Source: Sweltsa coloradensis | Lineage: Eukaryota; Arthropoda; Insecta; Plecoptera; Chloroperlidae | DNA length: 64,000 nt | NCBI GenBank assembly: GCA_024449915.1 | Contig: JAMZAV010000105.1 | Span: 744,001 to 808,000, forward strand | Reading direction: 5' to 3' | Shown: positions 31,690 to 44,100 of the stretch, piece by piece | How the letters are laid out: every line of letters starts with the position of its first letter | Numbering within the stretch: the first letter of the stretch is position 1 | Notes under the pieces: model-generated | What the model saw: the letters and a program-made list of their open reading frames with translations, nothing else | What the model was told of the DNA's origin: nothing | The model's database searches: none | Program-made: the position numbers and the translations under genes

Positions 31690-34600
31690 GATGTCTAACT
31701 ATAGTGCAAAATATGATACCAGCGTAAAAATTTGCAATAATTAGATTTTGTAATGAGAAATTCGAAAATAACTGGCTCCACGATGGGGTCTTATTATTTA
31801 ACTATTAATTAATTAATTAAAATTAATTAGTTAATTATGTGACACGAATTTCAAAGTGTCAATAAAATAGTCATGTTTGGTATTAATCAAGAGCATTTTT
31901 CACCTTTATAAAGAAAAAAAATACATTGAAAAAACATTATTGAAATATACATATGCTATAGTTACATAATATGTTGATTTTGCTGATTTTTTCTAAAAGA
32001 TCTACGTTAAAGTAAAATTTCACCAAAACAATGATTGAGTTCACAAAAGAACTGGTTACTATAATTTGTGTATTATTTTTCAATTTTAAATAATAGTAAT
32101 TACAATATATTTAATACAATTTACAATATGGCATAAAGATGTCTAACAATAGTACAAAATATGATACCAACTTAAAAATTTAACAATCTTAAAGCTTTTG
32201 TATGAGAAATTCGAAAATAACTGGCTCCAAGATGAGTGTTATAGTATTTAACGATTAATTGATTAATTAACAATTAATTAGTTAATTTAGTCCTAAAATC
32301 TCAAAGTGAAGACAAAATTTGTACTGTTTGGTATCAATTGGAAGCATTTTTCACCAACAGTAAGAAAAAAATATATTGAAAAAATATGTTGAAATACATG
32401 TATGTTATAGTTAAATATGTTGATTTTGTGATTTTTTAGTTTTTGAACCAAAAGATCAACTTTAAAGTTAAATTTCTTCTAACCAATGGTAAACACACAG
32501 TTCACAAAAGAACTGGTAACTATAATAAAAGTATCGTTTTTAATTTTCAATAAAAGTAATAACAATATATTTTATTTTACACAAATTAATAAATTTTCTT
32601 AAATTGAAAAGTTACAGAAACATGTTGTGTGACGTAGCAACTTACATCATTCGACTTGTTTATATCAATCTTAAAGATTTTGTAATAACAATTTAAAAAA
32701 TCACTGGCTCCAGGCTGAGTTTTGAGTATTCAACTATGATTTGATTAATCAAACTAGGAAGCTTCGCAAACGCTTTTTCAGGCGCGTTGTTGGATGAGCG
32801 TAATTTTTTAAAAAGGAAAAAAGCGGAAAATTGCGATTTTCAAGAAAAATTATTTTTCGATTACGCTCAAATTTCACACGAATATATTAATTCATCAAAT
32901 TAAGGTTATGTGAAAAAATAATTACAATCGGATAAAGCATGTTGGTGTTATAAGTCGAAGAAATATTTTTTAAATCGAAAAAATCGTAAAATTGCGATTT
33001 TAGAGAAATAATTTTTCGATTGCGCTCAAAAAGGTGGCAGTTCTAAGTTCAGAGATTTCGAAGGCCTCCATAAAATTTCATCGCAATTGGAGTAACGGTT
33101 TAGCCGGAATCGTGTTAACAGACACACCAAAATACAAAAAAAAAAAGAAAGAAAGAAAGAAAAAACATTCCGGATTTTTTCTCCAGTGTAGTGAAATGGA
33201 ATCCTCGCTACGCTCGCTACGCTCGCTACTCTCATCCAATTAATTACTTAATTGTGTCCAAAAATTTCAAAGTGAAGATAAATTTGTCATGTTTGGTACT
33301 AGGAAGCTTCGCAAACGCTTTTTCAGGAGCGTTGTTGATGAGCGTAATTGGTGCATTAAGCTGCCATGTGCGGATTTTCTGTTGTTCTGTGAAAAAAATT
33401 ATTACTAAGTCAAAAAAAATGTAATTAAATTAAATTAAATAAAAAATTAACTTAAATTTTTAAATTTTTAATTAATCGTAATTTAAAAAAAGAAAAAAAA
33501 AATCGAAAAATTGCAATTTTCATAAGAAATAATTATTTGATTGCGCTCAAATTTAACACGAATATATTAATTCATAAAATTAAGGTTCTGTGAAAAAATC
33601 ATTACAATAAGATAAAGCATGTTAGTGTAATAAGTCAAAGAAATTTTAAAAATCGAAAAAAATAGTAAAATTGCGATTAAATAATTTTTCGATTCCGCTC
33701 AAATTTCACTCGAATATGTCAATTCATAAAATTAAGGTTCTGTAAAAAAAATCATTGCAATCGGATAAAGCATGTAGGTGTTATAAGTCGAGGAAATGTT
33801 TTAAAAATTGAAAAAATCGTAAAATTGCGATTTTCACAAGGAATAATTTTTTTATTGCGCTCAAAAACTTGGCAGTTCTAAGTTTAGAGACTTCGAAGGC
33901 CCCCAGAAAATTTCATCGCAATTGGAGTATCGGTTTAGACGGAATCGTGTTAACAGACACACAAAAAACAAAAAAAAAAAAAACATACGGATTTTTTTTC
34001 TCCAGTGTAGTGAAATGGAATATTCGCTTCGCTCGCTACGCTCGTCCAATCAAATGACAGCATTTGTCAACAACAAGCACCAACAACCAATAAGCACTTG
34101 AGCTATTTTTCTCTGGGTGAAGCGAAATTGAAGTCTTCACACATTCAACTATCCCCGCGTGATGACTATATAATAGCGAATGTTGACGCTAAATACTCAA
34201 AACTCAGCCTGGAGCCTGTGATTTTCGAAATCATTATTATATTACAAAATCTTGAAGATTGATATAGACAAGTCAAATGATGCATTTTACTACGTCACAC
34301 AACATGTTTCTGTAACTTTTCTATTCAAAGAAAATTTGTTAATTTGTGTAAAATATATTGTAATTACTATTATTAAAAATTGAAAAATGATACATTAATT
34401 ATAGTTACCAGTTCTTTTGTGAACACTGTGTTATCATTGGTTAGAAGAAATTTTACTTTAAAGTTGATCTTTTGGTTCAAAAACTAAAAAAATCACAAAA
34501 TCAACATATTTAACTATAACATACATATATTTCAATATATTTTTTCAATGTACCGTATTTTTTTTCTTAATGTTGGTGAAAAATGCTTTCAATTGGTACC

Positions 34601-35143
34601 AAACACTACAAATTTGTCTTCACTTCGAAATTTTAGGACTAAATTAACTAATTAATGTTAATTAATTAATTAATAGTTAAATACTAAACACTCATCTTGG
34701 AGCCAGTTATTTTCGAATTTCTCATTAAAAAACCTTTAAGATTGCTAATTTTTTTAAAAATCTTTATGATATATAAAATATTAATTATAGTTACCAGCTC
34801 TTTTGTGAACACTGATATCATTGGTTAGAAGAAATTTTACTTTTAACGTTGATCTTTTAGATCAAAAACTAAAAAATCAGCAAAATCAACATATTTACTA
34901 TAACAATATTATATTTCAATATATTTTTTCAATGTATTTTTTTTCTTTCAAGGTGAAAAATGCTCTTGATTAATACCAAACATGACTAATTTATTGACAC
35001 TTTGAAATTCGTGTCACATAAAGTAATTTTAATTAATTAATAGTTAAATAATAAGACCCCATCATGGGGCCAGTTATTTTCGAATTTCTCATTACAAAAT
35101 GTATTTTTACGCTGGTATCACATTTTGCACAATAGTTGTGTTT
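31690..35143. mobile_element. Large composite foldback (palindromic) structure
   Basis: The left arm at 31690-32755 and the right arm at 34190-35143 are inverted copies. GATACCAGCGTAAAAAT at 31719 pairs with TTTTTACGCTGGTATC at 35105, CGAAAATAACTGGCTCCA at 31766 with CCAGTTATTTTCG at 35081, and ACATGTTGTGTGACGTAG with CTACGTCACACAACATGTTT around 34290. Each arm also has an internal direct repeat of about 440 bp (31690-32065 and 32130-32535 on the left; 34370-34740 and 34780-35143 on the right). The spacer at 32756-34060 holds two copies of another repeat. No coding capacity. Long arms made of tandem units recall Foldback-type elements; that class assignment is inference. Confidence 0.8.
32756..34060. 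repeat. Two direct copies of a dispersed repeat inside the foldback spacer
   Basis: AGGAAGCTTCGCAAACGC, then TTTTTCAGG and GCGTTGTTG(G)ATGAGCG, begins both copies (32757 and 33301). Both contain iterated ACAATCGGATAAAGCATG-type sub-units and both end with AATCGTGTTAACAGACACAC, an A-run, CTCCAGTGTAGTGAAATGGA and CGCTCGCTACGCTCG (33240 and 34050). A third copy in inverse orientation is at 61128-61905. Confidence 0.8.
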
Positions 35144-35444
35144 GAGAAGATACCTTGATCACAAATATATATTTGTGGTGTGCGGGAGCCCAAATTTTGG
35201 GTCAGGTACTTCGCCATCCCAGTAGTTAAAAAAGGTACGCGATTCTTAGTAACAAAAAATAATTTTTGGGGCATGGTGGAGGGCTGGTCCAGGAATTACA
35301 TACTTCATTGGTGGAGGTGCCGGTCCAGACAATTTTAAATTTATAGCCCATTTTCCTTTATATTTGTCTCTCTTTGAGAAGAATGAGAAAGAAAGTAGAG
35401 AAAACAACATTACACTATCACAACATAATCAACGGGTATATACT
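35144..35444. repeat. Dispersed repeat fragment with GGTGGAGGTGCCGGTCC
   Basis: ATTGGTGGAGGTGCCGGTCC, then AGACAATTTTAAA at 35309-35341 is the reverse complement of the sequence at 8130-8165. The rest is unassigned. Confidence 0.5.
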
Positions 35445-35835
35445 AATAAGCAATTATTATTAGTAAATAATTAATAAATAAAATAAATAAATTGTATTTA
35501 GAGTCTACCCACTCAGTTATATAACTGATTTTCAGTGGGGTACAGTAAATCAAAGCGACCAAGCCAATCCAGTACCCCCAGACCCCGACGCAATCGACGA
35601 GTGAGCGATAACCAACCAAAGATCGATATTTTTAATCAATCAGTGGTATGGACAGTGCGAACACCCGCGGATCAACGCTCCAAAGTCACCGTTCACAAAC
35701 TCTTAAGACAAGAACTGATGGGCTAAGTCCAAATCAGAAGTTAAAATACTTCGGACTTTGGCGGGAATAGAACCCTCGACCTTCTGCATTGGAAGCAGAT
35801 ACGCTAACCACAAGACCAACGAGCCACACACATTA
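35445..35835 (-). repeat. tRNA-derived SINE
   Basis: Read on the minus strand it starts with a tRNA-like head at 35835-35755: A-box-like TTGTGGTTAGCG, anticodon-loop-like CTTCCAA (TCC, Gly-type) and B-box GGGTTCTATTCCC. A unique body follows, and it ends in an ATTT-rich tail at 35490-35445. That head-body-tail order is typical of a SINE. The 63-codon + strand frame inside it (35535-35726) is probably spurious. Confidence 0.65.
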
Positions 35836-36894
35836 TTATACCCAGCACTGACTAGAAACAAACAAATCCCAAATGCCTTAGTTTTTTTTTGAACTTATGT
35901 GGAACACTTGTTTGAGCAACACAGGATGCTCTAGTTAGCGACCTCCCGTCTCATATCCACATCATGTAGTTTTAACTGTGTGCACATGAACGTGGCTTAT
36001 CCTCCCCTTACTTTATTTGCTCTTCATGTGGAAAACAGGAGAAATATAAATTGAACTATATCGTACTAGTACCTACCAGTCACACGTTCATTACTTGGAA
36101 TTCATGTCCCTATTCTTAGCCTCCTTTTGCCAATTGGATTAATTGCAAATAAACTTTCAGTTAATGGCTGTGTTTCCATCGGACCATGAGCTGAGATGAC
36201 CATAAATAGAAATTCTGAGACAAAACTAAATTTTAACGGGAACCCAGAAAGGGAAATTTGAGGGTGGTGTCACCCATCTCAGCCCCGTAGGTTGTCTTGT
36301 CACAAAGGCCTAATCAAGTTTCAAATTCACATGTAGGCATGCACCAAACTAAGGTTTTGATCACGAAGTGTTTTGGGTTTAGTGAGTCTTTTAAGTTTTG
36401 TTTACTCACTTTTAACACAGGGGTTTGTTATTTTGAAAGTAGTATTAACTATCAAGTAGGCCTACGTAGTATACATCTCTGTGGTAATACTAACCCACAA
36501 TTGAAGTCAAAGTAGTAAAAATATTTATTGTTTGTTCTGTTAATTTTGTACCTGTTGATTGTCTCCAAGCAACAGTAACAGTAAGTAAAATTTATGTAAA
36601 TGCGCAAAATAAAATATGTGTAAACATTTCTTTGATTCAACTCAAAATTTTTCAGGTATCAGTTTAGAGATTTAGGAAGTTTCATGAAAATTTCATCAAA
36701 ATCCAAGTAGATGTTTGTGCATTAGATAGCTAATAAAAACATACACACCAAAACTAAAGTTATTTTCTGTGGGTTTAATTGATCTAATGGCGCTTGCTAT
36801 GCCCATCCTACAAATAAATAAAGACCTAGCAATCTCAAATTGCAATTGATATTGTATTACATACATGTAAATCTACAATGTTTGTTTCCTGCAG
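35836..36894. other. Non-coding, nothing recognised
   Basis: No exon or element supported apart from the candidate exon that follows. Confidence 0.35.
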
Positions 36895-36967
36895 AGGAGA
36901 TGAAACCCTAGCAAAGATGGAAAAGGAAAGAAACGGGAAAGAATCAATACTCAAACAATGTACCTAG
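36895..36967 (+). other. Candidate 3'-terminal coding exon
   Basis: A strong-looking acceptor (TTTGTTTCCTGCAG) ends at 36894 or close by. It is followed by an open frame reading GDETLAKMEKERNGKESILK then QCT and a stop (TAG at 36965). Charged composition and an immediate stop fit the last exon of an unseen gene on the + strand. No upstream exon was found, so this may be chance. Confidence 0.25.
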
Positions 36968-37379
36968 ACTTGGAGACCTTAATATTTATTTACACATTTG
37001 GGTACACTTGTATTTCATTCCATATTTAATTTATAAATGCCAGTCGAAGAACCTAATGTATATTATTATTTATTACCACTTAATCTGTACTTGTTTCCAC
37101 ATAATTACTCATAACATGAATGAAGCACATGGTATGAATAATAATAACCAAATCTCTAGGTGAATGAATGGATATTTTAATTTTAATAGATTATATTTAT
37201 TGGCGATAATTTGTTTATGAATTGCTAACATTCCATAAATTATTTACTATGTAGTACTATATAAACCAATATACAAATTACAAATAATAAATACAAATAA
37301 GGTTAGCAATACCCAATAGAGGTACGGTAAAATGCCTTTAATTGGAATTTCATTAGATTTCATTTCAATTACTAATTAG

Positions 37380-37760
37380 TATATAAGTATTACTGTACAA
37401 AGTTCATGCATGGGGGGGAAGGGGGGCAGGGAGGCCTTGGCCCCTCATTGGGCCTATAAATTTTATTAAAATAACAAATCACGTAATATCTAGAAATACA
37501 ATGAAAATTCACTAACAATAATTGATTATAAATTAAAAATTAAGAATCCTTTACCCAGGTTCCTTTTTCTCTCATCATCTCACTTTAAAATAGTTAAGTT
37601 TTATAACAAAAATGCCTTAAGGTATTAGTAGGTGTAAATAGCCATTCTTACTCTCAAATACATTTGAAGCAAATACAAATTGCCTCTGGCGGCTGGGGCT
37701 ATGCCCCACCCATTGTAAAATCTCTGCGCACGCCTATGCCTGTACCACTATTTTTATTGA
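37380..37760. repeat. Diverged transposon-like block
   Basis: A GGGGGGAAGGGGGGCAGG run at 37412 and GGCTATGCCCCACCC...GCGCACGCCTATGCC at 37697-37740 frame an AT-rich interior. TGCCTCTGGCGGCTGGGGCT at 37681 recurs as TGCCTCTAGCGGCTGAGGCT at 55446, so it is interspersed. Confidence 0.45.
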
Positions 37761-37869
37761 TACCGATATCAATGCCAATTCTTAATTCCTAACGATTCAT
37801 TTTCTTAAATAAATTTCAAACAAATTTAACTTTAGTCATAAATCATAGAAGACATAATATCATTGGCTA

Positions 37870-38092
37870 TCCCTTCAACATAAGGTTATCTAGACATGTC
37901 AAATATCAAACAATCAAACATCAAACCTTCTGAACCTTGCTTTAAAAAAAAATTGGTTTTGCACACACATAAAACTGTTTAATAAATTACCAACTGAACT
38001 AAAAAGCCTAGGCTCATTAGACAGTTTTAAATACTCATAAAAAAGTTCCTTATCTCAAAAGCATATTACTCTATAAACAAATATTTAGTTTG
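37870..38092 (+). mobile_element. LINE 3' fragment (end of reverse transcriptase ORF)
   Basis: The frame at 37973-38080 reads KLFNKLPTELKSLGSLDSFK, followed by stops. This resembles the extreme C-terminus of non-LTR reverse transcriptases (compare MYNNLHQSFKDISDIKEFKK near 59045 in this window). Broken by stop codons. Confidence 0.6.
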
Positions 38093-38094
38093 GC

Positions 38095-38800
38095 GCAGGG
38101 GCAACACACTTTGATGCTGAAGTAGCAACACTCGCCAGGGCAGCCCAGAAAATTGTAAAAATGCCAACCTTTCCGCTCAACAAACATAAATTTGTCATCC
38201 TCTGCGACAGCATCTCAGCCATGGAGTTCGTCACAAAAGCAGAGTAATTACCACCCTGATGTGCTGCTCTTCAGAAACTCGATCACTAGCCTCCGACAAC
38301 AAGATAAAACACTTGCAGTTCAGTGGATCCCCAGCCACTGTCGAAAAAGCTGACGTTTTAGCCAAAAGCGGCACCAAAAATGATCCCCCACCAGCTCTCT
38401 CTACGACATTTCACCATGTAAAATGGGAGATTGTCTTGACCATGAAAAAGGTCTTCAAAAACAGCACAGAAGAGGCTGCAACAATGAAATTTTGGTGGGA
38501 TGAGATCAAAAAAGGACCAGACAAAAACTGGTCTCGTAAAACTGCCACAGCCAAGTTCCGACTTGCAACTGGTCATGACGTTCTGCAACACCATCTGAAC
38601 AGATTCAACATCACCACCAAAACCAACCACTTGTAAATTATGTAATTTCAAATGCCAAGACAGAGCACACCTTTTCAGGTGTGCCACACTTCAGAATGAC
38701 ATTGACTCCCTGCCTAATGATATGAGCAGGTTAGAGAAAGAAGCCATTTTATACTGGATAGCAAGAAAGAAGATTGGCTTAAGAAGCCCCTCTGCCTAAC
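38095..38800 (+). pseudogene. Non-LTR retrotransposon RNase H remnant
   Basis: The frame from 38100 reads THFDAEVATLARAAQKIV, then VILCDSISAMEF. These match the RNase H core (acidic E in xxE-based helix, D in CDSxSAM). After a frameshift, VQWIPSHC is followed by EKADVLAKSGT, the last conserved block. The C-terminal part carries KTATAKFRLATGHDVL...HHLNRF and a cysteine/histidine tail (CNFKCQDRAHLFRC). This is the end of the ORF2 of an I/Jockey-type LINE, inactivated by stops and a frameshift. It abuts a fragment of a different LINE on its left. Confidence 0.75.
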
Positions 38801-39130
38801 TAGGATTTCAAATTGATAAATAGTAGCCTATCTACCCAACTATGATATTGGACTCACTTTTAGGTACAAAATAAAAGTTTGCTGATGGATTTACATCAAA
38901 TGAATTATATTATTGTGTTATCAATAAGGCCAATCACCATTCACCAATTACTTATTATTTTATTAAAAATTAAATCTTCATTAGGGCCTTGATTTACATG
39001 GTATTTTAATTTTTAGATATTTCTTCGTCGCTTGAATTTTTGTCCCAATCACTGGGCTCTTTCTCGACATTGTCAAAATCAACTTGTTTGTCATAAACGT
39101 AGCCTGGGTCACTTTGTTTTACGCAGGTTT
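38801..39130. other. Non-coding
   Basis: No supported feature. It may contain part of the unit preceding the tandem pseudogene pair. Confidence 0.35.
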
Positions 39131-39732
39131 TAAGGAAACTTTGATTCATCTTCTTTCTTGTTTTCGAGTTTTGGAATACTCAGTTTATTTAAATCTTTAG
39201 TGTCTTGTTCAACAACAGCTGTAGCTTCATTCAGAGAAAGTCCCTTCTGATGTTCTTGTATTATTTGTAGCATTTTCTCAATCTGTCTGACATTTACATC
39301 TTGCATGTCATGGAGATACTGTGTTTGTATGTCAAGCACCATATATGACATGCTCATTTTAGAACTCAAGAGGCCTTGCAATGGAATAGTTAGTCTCCTT
39401 TCTATACCGACAAGTGGATCAGCGCTATCTACATAAAATAGCAATAAAGATGGTGGGTTCAATTCAACTCATTTTCTTTTACCACTTTAGTCTCATTGCA
39501 TTTTTTTTTATAGAACGGAGCATCGATAGGCTTTGACATTTCAGATGATCTGTTTACAGTTTGGTGGGCTACGTTCAAAATATTTTGTATTTGTTTTATT
39601 TATTATAATATTTTCTATATTAGTATATATTTATTTTTTGTAAAGCAATTTTTGTATATTAATGGCTAAAAAAGCCCCTCTCTGCACAGAAAACAAAAAT
39701 TTACAAAATAATTGTTATTATTATCATTTCTT
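39130..39732 (-). pseudogene. Tandem copy A of an unrecognised broken gene
   Basis: On the minus strand an intact-looking start (ATG near 39535, MSKPIDAPFYKKKCNETKVV) runs into a frameshift at a duplicated TTGAA (TTGAATTGAA near 39460). The frame then continues for about 110 codons: NPPSLLLFYVDSADP, SSKMSMSYMVLDIQTQYLHD, IIQEHQKGLSLNEA, KLSIPKLENKKEDESK. The protein looks like a small helical, coiled-coil-prone cytosolic protein; I do not recognise it. Lack of introns and the shared frameshift suggest a processed pseudogene that was later duplicated. Confidence 0.55.
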
Positions 39733-40330
39733 GACTTTGATTCATCTTCTTCTTTCTTTTCGAATTTTGGAATACTCAGTTTATTTAAATCTTCAGTGGC
39801 TTGTTCAACAACAGCTATAGCTTCATTCAGAGAAAGTCCCTTCTGATGTTCTTGTATTATTCGTAGCATTTTCTCAATGTGTATGTCATTTCCATCTTGC
39901 ATGTCATGGAGATACTGTGTTTGAATGTCAAGCACCATATATGACATGCTCATTTTAGAACTCAAGAGGTCTTGCAATGGAATAGTTTGTCTCCTTTCTA
40001 TACCGGCAACTGGATCAGCACTATCTACATAAAATAGCAATAAAGATGGTGGGTTCAATTCAACTCCGATTTTTTTACCACTTTAGTCTCATTGCATTCT
40101 TTTTTATAGAACGGAGCATCGATAGGCTTTGACATTTCAGATGATCTGTTTACAGTTTGGTGGGCTACGTTCAATATATTTTGTATTTGTTTTATTTATT
40201 ATAATAATATTATATTACCTATAGTATATTTATTTTTTGTACAGGAATTTTTGTATATTAATGGCTAAAAAAAGCCCCTCTCTGCACAGAAAACAAAAAT
40301 TAAAAAAATAATTATTATTATCATTTCTTG
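39733..40330 (-). pseudogene. Tandem copy B of the same broken gene
   Basis: Second head-to-tail copy, 596 bp from copy A, about 90-95% identical by eye. It carries the same TTGAATTGAA frameshift near 40059 and the same upstream MSKPID-type start. The downstream frame is longer here (about 130 codons) and ends in a Asn-rich low-complexity tail. The common lesion means the break predates the duplication, unless the element is read through by splicing or frameshifting. Confidence 0.55.
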
Positions 40331-41176
40331 TAAAAGCAAGGCAATCGTTCGTTAAGGACGTCCCCGTTAATTTATTTAACGTCCCACTTTGCTCAGGTGG
40401 CAGTGCTAGTTCGTGCTCTATGCTCCGCTAAGGGTGCTATCTTATAGCATTAAGTATAAACAAGCCTCGAAAAAATGTATCCTTCTGAAAGACATTGGAA
40501 AATAGCAGGATTTTTTAAATCATGGAGTCAGCACATTTTGGACTTGGAATCGGCATTTTCGATACAAATAATAGGAATTGGCAATCGGTGCATCCCTATT
40601 TAAGACTCGTTTGTACATAAATCTTCTACAATTCTCGTTACTAGTTGGAATTATACTAGTAGTAAAGTAATACCTAAATTTGCTTTCACCAAGTTTGAGA
40701 GGGTTGTTTCACTTCTAGTTGCCTATGTATGTAGGCCTACTTCATCTTTGGGAGGCCAGTGCAACTGTAACTGGAACAGCCGTTAGGTGAGTCCAAATAG
40801 CTCAGTTGAAGAAATAGTGTAGATGTGATCAAAAATTAATCAGACCTATAGAAAGTATTTCCTCCAATTTTTTTGCTCTTGTCCTACAAAGTTATCTAAA
40901 CACACAATAATTGAAATTGTTACTTGCTTCAATTGTTTTACAACCTTATCACCTGTGAAGGGTGAAATTTAACTTATTTGCAAGGCATAGGCCTACCTAG
41001 GCCATAACTTTGTACTCGGAATGTTGTTGGCGTAATAATGGGTGTAGGCCCGATGCAAAATAATTCTTTGACTAGACTAGCCCTACAAAGGTTTAATCTG
41101 TAACACATTTCATTCCTGCAAATACTATAGGAACCGAAACAAATCGTAGTCCTAGACACTCAAGGAAGATGGAATC
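40331..41176. other. Probable 3' UTR and downstream flank of NOMO
   Basis: The stretch lies just downstream of the NOMO stop on the minus strand. No confident poly(A) signal was assigned. Confidence 0.35.
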
Positions 41177-44100
41177 TTACGCCTTTCTCGGTTTCACCTT
41201 GCGTTTGATCGCTGCTGCCGACACAGACTCGACCGAAACTACATCAGTGTCCTTCTCGACAAGGTCCATTGTATTCCACTTTTTCATGGTCATCCCACTA
41301 CCAGAACCAGTAACGGACAAGGGAACGCCTAATCTCTTAAAGAACGGCACTATTTTCTCTTGGTTCAAATAACACAAAATCAACAACCCTAATATCACTA
41401 AAGCTAAATACGAGCTCTGTCCTAGATCCTGGTCGGTTTGCTTTTGCTCGGGGATGAACGTGAGTTCGATGTGCTTGAAACTAGAGTTACCTTTGAAATG
41501 AACGACATAGTTACTGAAGGAATGCGTTGACCTGGACAGGGTCGACTCTAGCTGCACGAAGTAAGCCTTGTTGTCTCGAGGTAGGCTGGGGAAGAGGATC
41601 AGGGCTTGTTGTTGTTGGTACGAGGTTTTACCCAACAACTGGTCTAGCTTGGACACGTGGAGCGGACTATCCGGTGTGTCTTCGCGACAGAGCTTCAGTC
41701 GGAGAGTTCGAAGCAGGTCTAGAGTCGGGGCAGTTACTTGCGCACTCACGTCCATGGAAGGAACACGCTGGAAAGCTACCAGCTGCAAATGCCGCACGTC
41801 GCCTGTGACCTGTAACAAGTACCACACATCGCTAACATCAGGACGCACATGATATTCACAAGGCACAACCCACAAATACGTATAAGAAAAAAACTCGTTG
41901 ATTAGTTCTCATGCAGGCTACATAATCAACAATAAAACAAGTTTCAGGTTAAATTTAACATTTTTATTTCCAATTCCTAAGTGACAAAGCAGAAGCAGTC
42001 TGTTCACAAACTTTGCTAAATGAAAAAAAAGAAAAAAAGAAAAACTCTTCAGTGTTGCTTACCCTAAAAAATGCTATAACTTTTTTGACGAGTCAAATGA
42101 ATTTTAAGTAGCCTATAAAGGTGTTATGGGGAACACAGTATGTGCCCTACATACATAGGTATATTTCTGCCTATGTTTTGGTAGTAACAAAACACAACTG
42201 TCAATTGAATTTTATTCAGGGGCAGTAAGTAGTAAAAAAACAAAATCGTCATTAAATAGTTGGAAAGTTAAAATAGTCAATATTTGAAATGAATATGAAC
42301 CATTGCTAAACTTTAACTTGACAGGCATGGTGATTTCATTGTTGCCTGAAATCTAGTTTGGGCTACTATAGGGATAGAATGTTACTTAAGGTCAATTTTA
42401 TCACTGAGTTTACAAATTAAATTATGGAACATCATAAAGGGTATACCACTGACTGTAAATGGGGGATATTTTATTGCATGGAATGCTGTTATAATGTATG
42501 TTGTTGGAACTATTAAGGAGTTTGGTTAATTTGGCTCAAATAGGGGAGTTACTGGAGGAATGTTGGGTAGGGTACTAGAAACTAACAGGGTGAGGCATCT
42601 TACCTTCAAAGAGATTCCGTCTGGGGTTCCTCTTGTTCCTTGTTTCACTCGCACTAGGTACTCGCACTATGAACAGACAGACAAACTACAATGAGTGATG
42701 GACGAAGGTGCTCTTCATTATGCAATTAGGTATTACTGCTGTTCTAAATAACAAAAACTAATACGGTAGTAGGACTATATTCAGCAGACCTGGGTAAATT
42801 ACTTTTAACCCTTTTCGGCCCAACCGTACCATATGGACCTACAACGTTTTTAAATTTGAATATGGGTAAATAATACTTTTTTTCAATTTGACCCTTTTTT
42901 TTTTTTTTTAAATAATAATTAATAATTTTTTCCACATTCCAATAGGACCAAAAGTGAATTTTTAGAGAAGATTGAAAACACACATCTGCAAAAGGTAAAA
43001 ATGGGGGGGGGGGGAAACGGTTTGTCCCGGAAATGTAATAAATCTCTAGTATTGCTATTATTTGAGATACAAAAAATTCAAAATATGCAAAAAAATCCAG
43101 GAAAAATCTAGTTTTAGGAATTATTTTGAATTTGAATTTTTACTTAAAATGAAGTTTTTATTAAAATTCCAAAATTTCCCAAAATTCATTAAAATTCATA
43201 ATAAAAAATATGAAAAAGTACTAAAATTCTTTAAAAAATACAAAACTCGAATTATTTGCTTAAAATTACCTAATTTTCAAGGATTTAATTCGGGCCTAAA
43301 AAGGGTTAAAACTTACAAGTAATGAAAGAATGAAACCTCAGCCACAAATCCCATTACTCCAGTAAGAATAAGAACTTGCTCTCAACAGTCATTAACTCAT
43401 TATGCATTTAGCATTAGTGATTGATCAGTGATTATTGACCTTGGGCTGCAGTCCTCGTATGCGAAACTGTCCCCCGATCTCTGTGGTCGTCTCTTCTTGT
43501 TGTTGAGAGCAGTTACCCTGGCCTACGGCTTCCACCATCAGTCCTTCTTCTGGCTCACCGTTGAGAGAAGTCACAACGCCATATGCACTGAACGCCACTC
43601 GGTGACCCCTACATTGACACACAATTACTTATGTCAACATGAAAACAGATCTGCAAATAATACATCTGGCAAATGAAAAATGGTAATACTAATAAGTTAT
43701 CACACAATTTGAAATATTTAGCCCTACTTAAATTGAATTCAATATTTATTCACTCAATATTAATTTAGATGGACCAATTTGTTCGTCTTTTCCGTTAAAG
43801 ACAAGAGTGTCCAGTATTCAATGAGTGTGATTCAACAATTGTTTTCCGAGAGAAACCCTAATTTGCTTCAATGCACTGATACTAGGATCATACTAGTACG
43901 ACTAACTTTCTCATCAAACTTAGCTATTTTCAGAGAAAAAATTATTGTGATGCATTCTTATCACCAATCACTCTCAAGTGGACGAGGATAAACTTACGCA
44001 AGTTTAACTGTTACGGTTGCCCCTTCTGAGACAGATATCATCCTGGATGGTGGCTCAAAGCGGTACTCCTTCATCATTGGCCGGAGGTAATACTCCCCAG

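Noticed and set aside
35535..35726. 63-codon basic frame (SKSKRPSQSSTPRPRRNRR)
   Set aside because: Lies within the body of a minus-strand tRNA-derived SINE and lacks an ATG.
41527..41852. Two + strand frames of 93-94 codons
   Set aside because: Antisense shadows of the last NOMO exon.
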